Shown: positions 32,290 through 40,009 of the stretch, piece after piece
Layout: each line of letters begins with the position of its first letter
Position numbering within the stretch: the stretch's first letter is position 1
Assembly: GCA_020049335.1 (NCBI GenBank)
Contig: JAIFKX010000130.1
Span: forward strand, 1-40,009
Origin: Paludibacter sp.
GTDB taxonomy: Bacteria; Bacteroidota; Bacteroidia; Bacteroidales; Paludibacteraceae
DNA length: 40,009 bases
Direction: 5' to 3'
Translations under genes and position numbers: made by a program
The notes under the pieces: model-generated
Databases searched by the model: none
What the model was told of the DNA's origin: nothing
What the model saw: only the letters and a program-made list of their open reading frames with translations

Positions 32290-34602
32290 ATGGAATTTTT
32301 AAACGAACTAAATGATAATCAGCGGCAAGCTGTGGAATATATTGATGGAGCATCGCTGGTAATTGCCGGTGCGGGCTCAGGAAAAACGCGCGTACTGACT
32401 TATAAAATTGCTTATTTGCTCAAAAAAGGCTTGTATCCCAGCACCATTTTAGCACTCACTTTTACCAACAAAGCAGCCCGCGAAATGAAAGCACGTATTG
32501 CGGCTATGGTTGGCGAAAAAACGGCTCGCTACCTTTGGATGGGAACTTTTCACTCCGTATTTTCGCGTATTTTGCGTTCGGAAGCCGAGCGCATTGGTTT
32601 TTCGAAAAACTTTACCATTTACGATTCGGCCGATTCGGCAAGTTTGATAAAAAGCATTGTAAAAGAGCTGAAATTAGACGATAAAGCGTACAAGGCAAGC
32701 ACCGTGCATAGTCGTATTTCGAATGCCAAAAACAGTCTGATTATGCCCGATGCTTATCGCACTAATACCGACCTTACCAAAAGCGATATGTATGCCAAAG
32801 TACCTCGATTTGCGGAGGTTTACAAATTGTATTGTACCCGCTGCAAACAAGCCGATGCTATGGATTTCGACGATTTATTATTGCAAACAAATGTGCTTTT
32901 TCGCGATTTCCCTGAAGTGCTGGACAAATACCGAAATGCTTTTCAGTATATTTTGGTGGACGAGTACCAGGATACCAATTTTGCGCAATATATGATCGTA
33001 AAAAAGTTGTCGGAAACGCACGAACGAATTTGCGTTGTGGGCGACGATGCGCAGAGTATTTACTCGTTTCGCGGTGCCAATATCGACAATATACTTCAGT
33101 TTAAGAATGCCTACACCAATACGCAAACTTTTAAGTTGGAACAAAACTATCGCTCTACGCAAACCATTGTAAATGCGGCTAATAGCTTAATTGACAAAAA
33201 CCAGAAGCAAATTCGAAAGAATGTATTTTCGGAAAAAGAAGAAGGCTCGCTTATCAAACTCATCACCGCTTTCAACGACATAGAAGAAGGTGCAATGGTG
33301 GCAAAAGAAATTGTTGCACTTAGTTCTAAAAATGACTTTCAGTACCAACAAATAGCCATACTTTATCGCACCAATTCGCAGAGCCGCTTACAGGAAGAAG
33401 CTTTGCGCAAAAATGGCATTCCGTATCGCATTTATGGCGGTTTGTCGTTTTACCAACGCAAAGAAATTAAGGATGTAATAGCTTACAGTCGAATAATTTG
33501 CAATCAGAACGACGAAGAAGCCCTGAAGCGAATTATAAATGTGCCCGCACGCGGAATTGGCGACACAACGGTGAGTAAAATTTTCGAAACTGCCCGCAAT
33601 CAGGCTGTTAGTGCTTGGGAAGTGCTGAACGATATGCTGGGTTACAACTTGCCCGTAAATGCGGGGACAGCTACTAAATTGGCTAATTTCCGAAATATGA
33701 TATCGGTTTTTGCAGCGCAACTTACCACCTTAAATGCCTACGAATTGGTAAAATCGGTGGTGAAAACCACGGGCATTATAAGCGAAACTTTTGTGGATAC
33801 TACGCCCGAAAGCATTAGTCGACGCGAAAATATGGAGGAATTGCTCAAGGCAATTCACGAGTTTTGCGAACAGCGCGAACAGAACGACGAAGCGGCATTC
33901 TTGCCCGATTTTCTGTCGGAAGTGTCGCTGCTTACCGACCAAGATACCGACAAGGAGAGCGACAGCAACCGAGTAACGATGATGACCATTCATGCAGCCA
34001 AAGGATTGGAATTTGCGGTGGTTTTTATTGTTGGAGTAGAGGAGGATTTGTTTCCTTCGTCCTATTCCTTGGACAGCGAAAAAAGTTTGGAAGAGGAGCG
34101 ACGGTTGTTTTACGTGGCACTCACCCGAGCCGAAAAGCGCTGCTACATTACCAATGCGCGTTCGCGTTTTCGCAACGGACAATCCAATTTCTCGAACCCA
34201 AGCCGCTTTATCAAAGATATTGATGCTAAATATATTGAAGCACCCGAAGAAAGTATTTTTCAACCAAAGCAAAGCCGTTTCAGCAATTGGGACGATGATG
34301 TGGAATTTGAACGCAACCGCCTGCAACAAAGTTCAGGAGTTTCCAGCGCGCGTCCTGCTCGTGAACCTGTATATCAGCAACCGAACAAATTGACGCGTAT
34401 AAAAGTGGAAACACAAACAGTGCAGAAAATGGAGAATGCCGAATTTCCGGTTGGTAGTTTTGTGAAGCATGCTGTTTTTGGTATTGGGCAAATTGTTGAA
34501 ACAGGAATCGTAAATGGAAACGAAAAAGTGGATATTGATTTTGGACAAAAAGGAACCAAATCGTTGCTGCTTAAATTTGCAAAATTGGAAGTGATAAAAT
34601 AG
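32290..34602 (+). CDS. UvrD/PcrA-type ATP-dependent DNA helicase
   Basis: The 770-residue SF1A 3'-5' helicase carries all motifs: Walker A GAGSGKTRVL, TFTNKAAREMKARI, MDFDDLL, DEYQDTNFAQY, VGDDAQSIYSFRGA, QNYRS, MTIHAAKGLEFAVVF and YVALTRAEKR. It ends in the Tudor-like RNAP-binding segment of PcrA (FPVGSFVKHAVFGIGQIV). It acts in nucleotide-excision repair and in removing RecA and stalled complexes. pcrA/uvrD is the likely identity. It is followed by a 340-bp foldback of repeats. Confidence 0.95.
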   Translation: MEFLNELNDNQRQAVEYIDGASLVIAGAGSGKTRVLTYKIAYLLKKGLYPSTILALTFTNKAAREMKARIAAMVGEKTARYLWMGTFHSVFSRILRSEAERIGFSKNFTIYDSADSASLIKSIVKELKLDDKAYKASTVHSRISNAKNSLIMPDAYRTNTDLTKSDMYAKVPRFAEVYKLYCTRCKQADAMDFDDLLLQTNVLFRDFPEVLDKYRNAFQYILVDEYQDTNFAQYMIVKKLSETHERICVVGDDAQSIYSFRGANIDNILQFKNAYTNTQTFKLEQNYRSTQTIVNAANSLIDKNQKQIRKNVFSEKEEGSLIKLITAFNDIEEGAMVAKEIVALSSKNDFQYQQIAILYRTNSQSRLQEEALRKNGIPYRIYGGLSFYQRKEIKDVIAYSRIICNQNDEEALKRIINVPARGIGDTTVSKIFETARNQAVSAWEVLNDMLGYNLPVNAGTATKLANFRNMISVFAAQLTTLNAYELVKSVVKTTGIISETFVDTTPESISRRENMEELLKAIHEFCEQREQNDEAAFLPDFLSEVSLLTDQDTDKESDSNRVTMMTIHAAKGLEFAVVFIVGVEEDLFPSSYSLDSEKSLEEERRLFYVALTRAEKRCYITNARSRFRNGQSNFSNPSRFIKDIDAKYIEAPEESIFQPKQSRFSNWDDDVEFERNRLQQSSGVSSARPAREPVYQQPNKLTRIKVETQTVQKMENAEFPVGSFVKHAVFGIGQIVETGIVNGNEKVDIDFGQKGTKSLLLKFAKLEVIK

Positions 34603-34944
34603 CTAAAATACTGCCCCAAGCCCCTCCCGTCTGCGTCGGGATAAATTGCGGGGTGTTGATTAGTTTCGTCTATGAAAATGGATAAAATTAATTTGTAAAA
34701 ATCAAAACTAACTTACATCCCCTTTAGGGCATAGCCGTCAAGCTAAGGATTATTATTAGGAAAGGGATATTTTATTTAGTGGTTTAATTACTGCCCCTAA
34801 CCCCTAAAGGGGAACAGAAATTAGTATTGATAATTACAATATCAGATTGGTTATTTTTCAGAGACGAAACTAATCAACACCCCGCAATTTATCCCGACGC
34901 AGACGGGAGGGGCTTGGGGCGGAAATATGCAAAATTAGCTTTAC
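34601..34944. repeat. 340-bp foldback of nested repeats
   Basis: Two outer swapped-core copies (34613-34654 and 34880-34920) face each other; with their flanks the arms match for about 60 bp almost perfectly. Inside lie a partial standard copy (34719-34730, with a CATAGCCGTCAAGCTAA tail) and a standard copy (34793-34816). A CCCTTTAGGGC copy with the reverse of that tail (TTAGCTTTACGGCTAT) follows at 34937-34970. No ORF here is credible; the region lies between the helicase stop and the amidotransferase start. Confidence 0.9.
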
Positions 34945-34988
34945 GGCTATGTCCCTTTAGGGCTTGGGGCCGAAAATCAAACGAATAT

Positions 34989-35699
34989 ATGAACATACAT
35001 ATTTTACAACACGAAAGCTTCGAATCGCCTGCTGCTATTGAGCATTGGATAAAGAAGTGTGGTTATACAGCCACTTATACACGGTTTTATAGCTACGATA
35101 AATTACCCGAAGATATTCACTTTATAGATTTACTCATCGTTTTGGGTGGACCGCAATCGCCCCTAACTACCAAAGATGAATGTCCGTATTTTGATGGCAA
35201 AACCGAAATTGCTTTTATAAAAAAAATAATTGATGCTAACAAAAAAGTGCTCGGCATTTGCCTTGGTGCCCAGCTTATTGGCGAAGCGTTGGGAGCAAAA
35301 GTAGAACACAGTCCGAATCGGGAAATTGGAAAATATGAAATTCAGTTGACCGATGCTGGGAAAAATGACCCGCTGACTTCGCTTTTACCCAACAGTTTTG
35401 AAGTTGGACATTGGCATGGTGATATGCCGGGATTGACTGCCGAAAGTGAAGTGTTGGCAACGAGTGCTGGCTGTCCACGACAGATAGTGCGCTACATGCC
35501 TGCAGTTTATGGCTTTCAGTGTCATTTCGAATTTACAACAGTAGCTATTGCCGGAATGATAGAAAATTGTGGCGATGAACTCAAGCAGTTTGAAGGTAAA
35601 CCATACATTCAGACCGAAAAACAACTGCTTGAAAATAATTATTCCGAAATGAATGAATTCCTTTTCGGTATGTTAGATTATTTATCAACAATACACTAA
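34989..35699 (+). CDS. class I glutamine amidotransferase (GMP synthase-like GATase domain)
   Basis: The protein from the ATG at 34989 has about 236 residues and is a stand-alone GATase1 domain: GICLGAQLIGEALGA with the nucleophile Cys, then HWHGDMPGL and YGFQCHFEF with the catalytic His and Glu. It hydrolyses glutamine or acts on a related gamma-glutamyl substrate; the acceptor partner is unknown. The track start at 34827 is a TTG and its 54 extra residues are a translation of dispersed repeats, so it was rejected. Confidence 0.85.
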   Translation: MNIHILQHESFESPAAIEHWIKKCGYTATYTRFYSYDKLPEDIHFIDLLIVLGGPQSPLTTKDECPYFDGKTEIAFIKKIIDANKKVLGICLGAQLIGEALGAKVEHSPNREIGKYEIQLTDAGKNDPLTSLLPNSFEVGHWHGDMPGLTAESEVLATSAGCPRQIVRYMPAVYGFQCHFEFTTVAIAGMIENCGDELKQFEGKPYIQTEKQLLENNYSEMNEFLFGMLDYLSTIH

Positions 35700-35716
35700 T
35701 ATTACGGTATAAAATA

Positions 35717-35746
35717 TTGGCAGTGAACAAAATTATTCTAACTTTG
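35717..35746 (+). promoter_or_regulatory. recA: promoter of recA
   Basis: TTG (35717) and TAACTTTG (35739-35746) with a 19-base gap match the Bacteroidota promoter closely. The leader to the recA start is about 77 bases. No clear LexA-type palindrome is seen. Confidence 0.65.
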
Positions 35747-35829
35747 CATGGCTCAAAAAGAAGCATATAAATGGAATTACTTTGAAAAATATTTTGAACT
35801 AACAAATTAAAAATCAAATAAATAGAACT

Positions 35830-36852
35830 ATGGCAGCAAAAACTACCGACGATGTACGAAAACCATCGTTAGAAAAACTAAAAGCATTGCAATTGGCAAT
35901 GGACAAAATTGATAAAGACCACGGAAAAGGCGCGATTATGCGCATGGGCGACAATAAAGTGGTAGACACCGAAGTGATTTCTACCGGCTCCATTGGGTTA
36001 AATGTGGCACTTGGTGTGGGCGGCTATCCTCGCGGACGTGTTATCGAAATTTACGGACCAGAATCGTCGGGTAAAACCACTTTGGCTATCCACGCTATTG
36101 CCGAAGCTCAAAAAGCAGGTGGCATTGCTGCAATTATCGATGCCGAGCATGCCTTCGACCGTTTTTATGCCGAAAAATTAGGTGTAAATATCGACGAATT
36201 ACTAATTTCGCAACCCGATAATGGTGAACAAGCTTTGGAAATTGCCGATCAATTAATTCGCTCTTCAGCGGTTGATTTGGTTGTAATTGACTCCGTAGCG
36301 GCACTTACACCAAAAGCAGAGCTCGAAGGCGATATGGGCGATTCGAAAATGGGATTGCAAGCTCGCTTAATGTCACAAGCATTGCGTAAGCTTACTGCCA
36401 ACATCAATAAGACAAATACAACCTGTATGTTTATCAATCAGTTGCGCGAAAAAATTGGCGTAATGTTTGGTAATCCCGAAACAACTACCGGTGGTAATGC
36501 TCTGAAATTTTATGCTTCGGTACGTTTGGATATTCGTAGAATTGGACAGTTGAAAGATGGCGAAGATGCTATTGGTAACCAAACGCGTGTAAAAGTAATC
36601 AAGAACAAAGTGGCACCTCCATTCCGCAAAGCCGAATTTGATATTATGTACGGCGAAGGAATTTCGAAAACAGGTGAAATTCTCGATTTGGGTGTCGAAT
36701 ATGGTATTATCAAAAAGAGTGGATCTTGGTTTAGCTATGGCGAAACAAAATTAGCACAAGGACGCGATGCTTCGAAAGGTGTTATCAAAGATAATCCCGA
36801 ATTGGCTGCCGAACTCGAAGCTAAAATTGTAGAAGCAATTAAAAACAAGTAA
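35830..36852 (+). CDS. recA: RecA recombinase
   Basis: The 340-residue protein is full length and has Walker [39 protein letters not shown] and [27 protein letters not shown], the hallmark RecA loop. It forms the filament for homologous recombination and SOS induction, working with AddA-type nucleases such as that at 19114. It is followed by a strong terminator. Confidence 0.98.
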   Translation: MAAKTTDDVRKPSLEKLKALQLAMDKIDKDHGKGAIMRMGDNKVVDTEVISTGSIGLNVALGVGGYPRGRVIEIYGPESSGKTTLAIHAIAEAQKAGGIAAIIDAEHAFDRFYAEKLGVNIDELLISQPDNGEQALEIADQLIRSSAVDLVVIDSVAALTPKAELEGDMGDSKMGLQARLMSQALRKLTANINKTNTTCMFINQLREKIGVMFGNPETTTGGNALKFYASVRLDIRRIGQLKDGEDAIGNQTRVKVIKNKVAPPFRKAEFDIMYGEGISKTGEILDLGVEYGIIKKSGSWFSYGETKLAQGRDASKGVIKDNPELAAELEAKIVEAIKNK

Positions 36853-36884
36853 TCAATTACGAATTATCAATTACGAATTACGAT

Positions 36885-36920
36885 AAAGAGGGCTGAAAAT
36901 TTTAATTTTCAGCCCTCTTT
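36885..36920. terminator. bidirectional terminator between recA and the secreted helical protein gene
   Basis: AAAGAGGGCTGAAAAT and ATTTTCAGCCCTCTTT form a perfect 16-bp stem around TTTA, giving A and U tails on both strands. It is flanked by partly inverted AATTACGAATTACG-like repeats (36855-36880 and 36945-36972). Confidence 0.9.
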
Positions 36921-36977
36921 ATATTCAGCTACTTGCTTTTTATACGTAATCCGTAATTCTTAATTCTTAATTGAATT

Positions 36978-37394
36978 TTATTTCGCCTGTGCAGCTTTTT
37001 GTTTGAGTGTATATTCGCGTTGCCAAGCTTTCAGTTTTGCAGATAATTCCGCGCCAAAAGTATCGTCTAATTTTTTGTTGTAATCTACGGCACTTTCTTT
37101 TCTGATAGCCATTTTCTGTTCGTCGGTTGTGGCTGTTTTCATTTTTTCGTTTACCAATACGGCGCGTTCCATGGCAAGTTCAATAGCTTTCGCTTTTTGG
37201 TCCTCGGTGAGTTTCAAGTCTGCAGCCATTTGGTCGTACATAGCTTGTTGCTTTTCGGGCAATTTTTTAATTACTTTGGGAGCTACTGGAGCTGCCGGCG
37301 TTTGTGGCGACTGAATAGTTGCTGGCGATTGCGCCGAAAGAACAAAAGAGACCAAAAGCATTCCGATAACAGAGAAAAATTTTAATGATTTCAT
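36978..37394 (-). CDS. secreted helical protein, CpxP/Spy-like
   Basis: From the ATG at 37394 (MKSLKFFSVIGMLLVSFVLSAQS, a signal peptide) the protein has about 138 residues. After a Pro-rich linker (ATIQSPQTPAAPVAPK) it is nearly all helical (MAADLKLTEDQKAKAIELAMERAVLVNEKM). The LTEDQ motif recalls LTxxQ periplasmic proteins such as Spy/CpxP, which act in envelope stress. The 21 extra residues of the track ORF precede the signal peptide and were rejected. Confidence 0.65.
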   Translation of the reverse strand: MKSLKFFSVIGMLLVSFVLSAQSPATIQSPQTPAAPVAPKVIKKLPEKQQAMYDQMAADLKLTEDQKAKAIELAMERAVLVNEKMKTATTDEQKMAIRKESAVDYNKKLDDTFGAELSAKLKAWQREYTLKQKAAQAK

Positions 37395-37486
37395 TTTTTT
37401 GTATTTTAATTTTAATGGTACGAATTTCGATTTTGTTTGACTACAAATATAGGACAATCTTATGAAAATAAAGCTCTAAATTTATA

Positions 37487-38587
37487 CTATTTAGGAGCTG
37501 TGCGGTATAAATAAATACCAATTAACAAAAAAACAAAGTTTGGAAGCCAAGCTGCTAAAAATGGCGACATCAATCCACTTACCGAAAAGGATGTTGAGAA
37601 GGTTGAAAAAAGCACATAAAGGGCACTCAAGCCTAGCCCTATTCCCAAGTGAATACCAACGCCACCTCGCACTTTGCGCGACGAGAGCGAAACCCCAATT
37701 AAAGTCATGATAAAAGCTGCCAATGGCAATGCTAAACGTTTGTAGTATTCGTCTTCGAAAGCCTGGATATTGCCCACACCCCTATTTTTTTGCCGTTCGA
37801 GGTAGCTGCCGAGTTCGGTATTATTAAGTTGCGCACTTTCGGCCGAAGTAATGAAAAATTCGCGTGGCTCCACATCAATGGTAGTATCCATTTCAGTTCC
37901 CTTTTTTATACTTTCGCGCATTCCATCAAAGTCGCGTTGGAGGTAATTGTTTAGTTTCCAGTGTTTAGCCGAATCCCATCGAGCCGTTTCGGCTGTGAGA
38001 CGCGAAATGAGTTTTTTATCTACAAATTTTTCTAACGAAAAACGATAGCCTGTCTTTTCGGCCACTTCGTAGCGTTCTATATACATAATAACGCCTTTTT
38101 CGACCTCCATTTGCACATTCCGAGCATTGTCTAACTTTTTCTTTTTTACATACTTATCCTCAAAATCAATCATTTTGAGCGAAGCCGGAGGTATAATATA
38201 ACCTCCTAGTACAAAAGATAATAAAGCAATGGCAAAAGCAGAAATAAAATAAGGACGCATAAGCCGATTAAAGCTCACCCCACTCGATAAAATAGCTATA
38301 ATTTCGGTATTGCCAGCCATTTTAGAAGTAAAAAATATAACGGCTATAAATGTAAATAGCGGGGTAAACATATTTACATAAAAAGGAATAAAATTGACAT
38401 AATAATCGAACACAATTGCCTTGAAAGGAGCATTGCTATCAAAGAAGTTATCGAGCTTTTCGGTTAAATCGAAAACAACCGAAATGCTAATTATCAACGC
38501 AATAGAGTAAACGTAGGTGCCCAAAAACTTACCGATAATGTATGTATCGATTTTTTTTAAACCTAATTTTTGATAATTAAATGCCAT
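37487..38587 (-). CDS. LptF/LptG family LPS-transport permease
   Basis: The 366-residue inner-membrane protein has three N-terminal and three C-terminal spans around a periplasmic domain, the YjgP/YjgQ (LptF/G) fold. YIIGKFLGTYVYSIALIISISVVFDL and FFTSKMAGNTEIIAILSSGVSFNRLMRPY are characteristic. It works with LptB2 to lift LPS toward the outer membrane. Whether it is LptF or LptG cannot be told here. A minus-strand TATCTTTG at 38635-38642 may be its -7 element. Confidence 0.9.
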   Translation of the reverse strand: MAFNYQKLGLKKIDTYIIGKFLGTYVYSIALIISISVVFDLTEKLDNFFDSNAPFKAIVFDYYVNFIPFYVNMFTPLFTFIAVIFFTSKMAGNTEIIAILSSGVSFNRLMRPYFISAFAIALLSFVLGGYIIPPASLKMIDFEDKYVKKKKLDNARNVQMEVEKGVIMYIERYEVAEKTGYRFSLEKFVDKKLISRLTAETARWDSAKHWKLNNYLQRDFDGMRESIKKGTEMDTTIDVEPREFFITSAESAQLNNTELGSYLERQKNRGVGNIQAFEDEYYKRLALPLAAFIMTLIGVSLSSRKVRGGVGIHLGIGLGLSALYVLFSTFSTSFSVSGLMSPFLAAWLPNFVFLLIGIYLYRTAPK

Positions 38588-38736
38588 GAATACAGCTTAT
38601 GTCTTTGATAATTTTTCTTTAAAATTTTGAATTGCAAAGATAGAACAATTTTCGGTTGAATCCTTTTAACAAAAGAGAAAATTCGCCATCCTCTTTTTGA
38701 TATGTTATTAATAGTTTTTTGCACGAAGCATTAATA

Positions 38737-39029
38737 CTATTTTGTAGGTTGTAAATTTACAGACACACCCAATGCCTCGGCAATACGGTATAATGTTGAT
38801 ACTTTGGGTTCGGTTTTTCCGTTTTCTAAGCGTGAAATTTAAGATTTATTCGACCCTAATCGTTTTGCGAGCTCATCTTGTGTTATAGTGCATTTTTCCG
38901 AGCATTTTCAATGAGTTGACCTATTGTGAATTTTTCTCTTGTAGATGTCCCTACGACACCGTATTTGGTATCTAATTCTTCGTTTACAGTTGGATATTTT
39001 CTAATTTTATCCAAATTTATTTTTTCCAT
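38737..39029 (-). pseudogene. XRE/HigA-like antitoxin gene, broken
   Basis: From the ATG at 39029 (MEKINLDKIRKYP) the frame reads to IGQLIENARKNAL and stops at 38883. One base later the other frame continues as an XRE helix-turn-helix (CTITQDELAKRLGSNKS, stop, ISRLENGKTEPKVSTLYRIAEALGVSV) to 38737. Restoring it needs one extra base in the A-run and a sense codon for the TAA before ISRLENG. Two independent lesions make decay more likely than a sequencing error. The order suits the second gene of a HigBA-type pair, but no toxin is seen. Confidence 0.75.
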
Positions 39030-39064
39030 GATGCAAAGATAATAATAAAGTTTCGGCTCTATAA

Positions 39065-39277
39065 CGTTTCGAATGGGTAAAGGTGCAGATGGTATATTCC
39101 GAGCAGCGGGTGGCGCACACCGTATTTTCGACCAAGCTGAGATTAATTGTAGCAATGAAGCGGCTATTTGGGCTTTTTAACGATTCGGTGGCAGTGAGTG
39201 CACCGCTGTCGGTGGTGTTTTTGCACGATAATGCTCGTTTGGTTGATGAGGAAAATGAACAAGTGCAAAAAAAATAG
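39065..39277 (+). pseudogene. remnant of an unidentified gene
   Basis: An open plus frame encodes RFEWVKVQMVYSEQRVAHTV...LIVAMKRLFGLFNDSVAVSAPLSV...HDNARLVDEENEQVQKK and ends in TAG. It has no obvious start (preceded by TAA at 39062; a GTG lies at 39083) and lies in higher-GC DNA than its surroundings. The sequence looks protein-like but no family was recognised. It may be the 3' end of a truncated gene. Confidence 0.4.
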
Positions 39278-39286
39278 GCACTAAAA

Positions 39287-39485
39287 ACTACTCCGACAAC
39301 GGCGGACCTCAAAATATTAGGCTAAATGAGTTCTTTTCGACTTGAAAGTGTTAAATATAATAAATGAGCGTGACCTATTTAGCCGAAAAGTGGCAAAAAA
39401 GTGTCGGAAAATGAGGTCAGCCGTCAGCGGAGTGGCAAATATTTCAAATATTTAGAGGTCGGCCATCGGCGGAGTAGTAAATATT
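39287..39485. repeat. three copies of a 31-bp repeat, one inverted
   Basis: The copy at 39287-39318 (ACTACTCCGACAACGGCGGA...) is inverted relative to two copies at 39413-39443 and 39455-39485 (GAGGTCGGCCATCGGCGGAG...). They follow the gene remnant. The rest of the stretch 39278-39887 has no ORF that I can support. Confidence 0.7.
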
Positions 39486-39799
39486 GTGAATAGAGCGAGA
39501 TTCTCTGATACAACGCAGTAAGATGGGCAAATTTTCGCGCTCCAACCTATTTGTTGCACTACCAACTATACGAACCAACCCACTGTAATACAAACCATTA
39601 TAAAAATTATTGTATACCTGTTTAAAAACATTGCTTTTGTGCCAAAAAGTTAAGATTATATTTATAACTTTGGGGCTTGAAAACTCATTGATTTTGATTG
39701 TTTACTTTACTACCCCATGAGCTTGTATAGATAAATAAAATAAACACCTCTGAGATTCAAAATACTTTATTTTTGACAAAAGATGTCAAACCCTATATC

Positions 39800-39807
39800 T
39801 ATCTTTG
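39800..39807 (+). promoter_or_regulatory. candidate -7 element of the last gene
   Basis: TATCTTTG with GCAAAC after it, about 80 bases before the ATG at 39888. A TTG lies 24 bases upstream, slightly too far for an ideal -33. A second TAACTTTG is at 39665-39672. Confidence 0.4.
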
Positions 39808-39887
39808 CAAACCACTAAACAGCAGATATTGATGCTACTTTTGATATTGCATCGTCATTTTATTTTTTACGTTAAAAATTACACATT

Positions 39888-40009
39888 ATGATACTCCTCG
39901 ATTTAAAAGGTAATGTTCTTAGCAATGTTCACAAAGTGATTGTGTCAAATTATACGAAAGATAAATTCCTTTCCATTACCACCTCCGGCTTGCATTGGAC
40001 TGATAATTT
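39888..40009 (+). CDS. start of a gene leaving the window
   Basis: An ATG opens a frame of 40 codons to the window end, MILLDLKGNVLSNVHKVIVSNYT... No stop occurs. The short strands may be the start of a beta-propeller or secreted protein, but there is no signal peptide in the part seen and the family cannot be named. Confidence 0.55.
   Translation, partial: MILLDLKGNVLSNVHKVIVSNYTKDKFLSITTSGLHWTDN

Noticed and set aside
33388-34329. Long minus-strand ORFs inside the helicase gene
   Set aside because: They are antisense to a fully conserved helicase and show no family pattern.
34601-34944. Insertion sequence with terminal inverted repeats
   Set aside because: No transposase reading frame fits inside and the arms are copies of the dispersed repeat.
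34827-34988. N-terminal extension of the glutamine amidotransferase from TTG 34827
   Set aside because: It is a translation of dispersed repeats; the domain starts cleanly at the ATG at 34989.
39007-39312. Minus-strand ORF over the 39-kb remnant
   Set aside because: It includes repeat sequence and overlaps the XRE gene start; no protein pattern.

Overview
The window looks like chromosomal DNA from a nitrogen-fixing member of the Bacteroidota, probably Bacteroidales-like. The evidence is the AT-rich, gene-dense sequence, -7 promoter elements of the TAnnTTTG type, a stand-alone Por/T9SS-type C-terminal domain, TPR-transmembrane-LuxR regulators, many small outer-membrane barrels, an AddA-type helicase-nuclease and LptF/G, together with nif and mod genes. 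No rRNA, tRNA, CRISPR array or intact insertion sequence was recognised. Everything here was read by eye, so family calls rest on visible motifs.

Layout. 1-0.3 kb: 3' tail of an unknown gene and a strong bidirectional terminator. 0.3-5.2 kb (minus): an outer-membrane barrel, an orphan T9SS-like C-terminal domain, and two tandem paralogous TPR/LuxR regulators. 5.7-18.8 kb: a nitrogen-fixation accessory and molybdenum island. On the plus strand are nifB (fused to a NifX-like domain), a thioredoxin-like 2Fe-2S ferredoxin, nifV and two unknown small genes. On the minus strand, in transcription order, are modE, a porin, modA, modB, a broken modC, a di-Mop molybdenum-binding protein, a TrmO/TsaA-like protein, nifA, a GNAT acetyltransferase, a NifX/NifB-C-like protein, a Nif11-like protein and a toxin-antitoxin pair. 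nifHDKEN are not in the window. 19.1-22.4 kb: AddA-like helicase-nuclease. 22.4-26.4 kb (minus): an ECF sigma factor, an anti-sigma-like protein, a DUF4097-like protein and three small barrels. 26.7-29.9 kb (plus): phospholipid genes (cdsA, acyltransferase, diacylglycerol-kinase-like). 30-32.2 kb: a secreted esterase, then hicBA and a second RelE/ParE-type pair in one short operon. 32.3-38.6 kb: UvrD/PcrA helicase, class I glutamine amidotransferase, recA, a secreted helical protein and an LptF/G permease. 38.7-40 kb: a decayed XRE antitoxin gene, a gene remnant, repeats and the start of a gene leaving the window.

The most striking signal is a dispersed GC-rich repeat with core CCCCTAACCCCTAAAGGGG, and a variant with a swapped core. 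It marks most intergenic junctions of the nif/mod island and a 340-bp foldback at 34.6 kb. Copies often occur as facing pairs 110-140 bp apart with a conserved AT-rich spacer. In five cases that spacer carries an ATG that is in frame with the next gene, so nifB, nifV and the trmO-like gene begin with a repeat-encoded leader of the type xDxSNFNSPLGVxG. Other copies provide the last codons and stop of modB and the NifX-like gene. A repeat family seems to have become the translational punctuation of a gene cluster.

Regulation that can be read from the sequence: a TGT-N10-ACA site and a -24-like TGGCACG lie before nifB, and nifA is encoded in the island. Two related palindromes, (A/G)ATATTC-N8-G(A/T)ATATC, lie upstream of modE and upstream of the porin-mod genes, and are candidate ModE operators. 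modC is shifted in frame and lacks the Q-loop segment, so this molybdate transporter may be non-functional or may rely on another ATPase.
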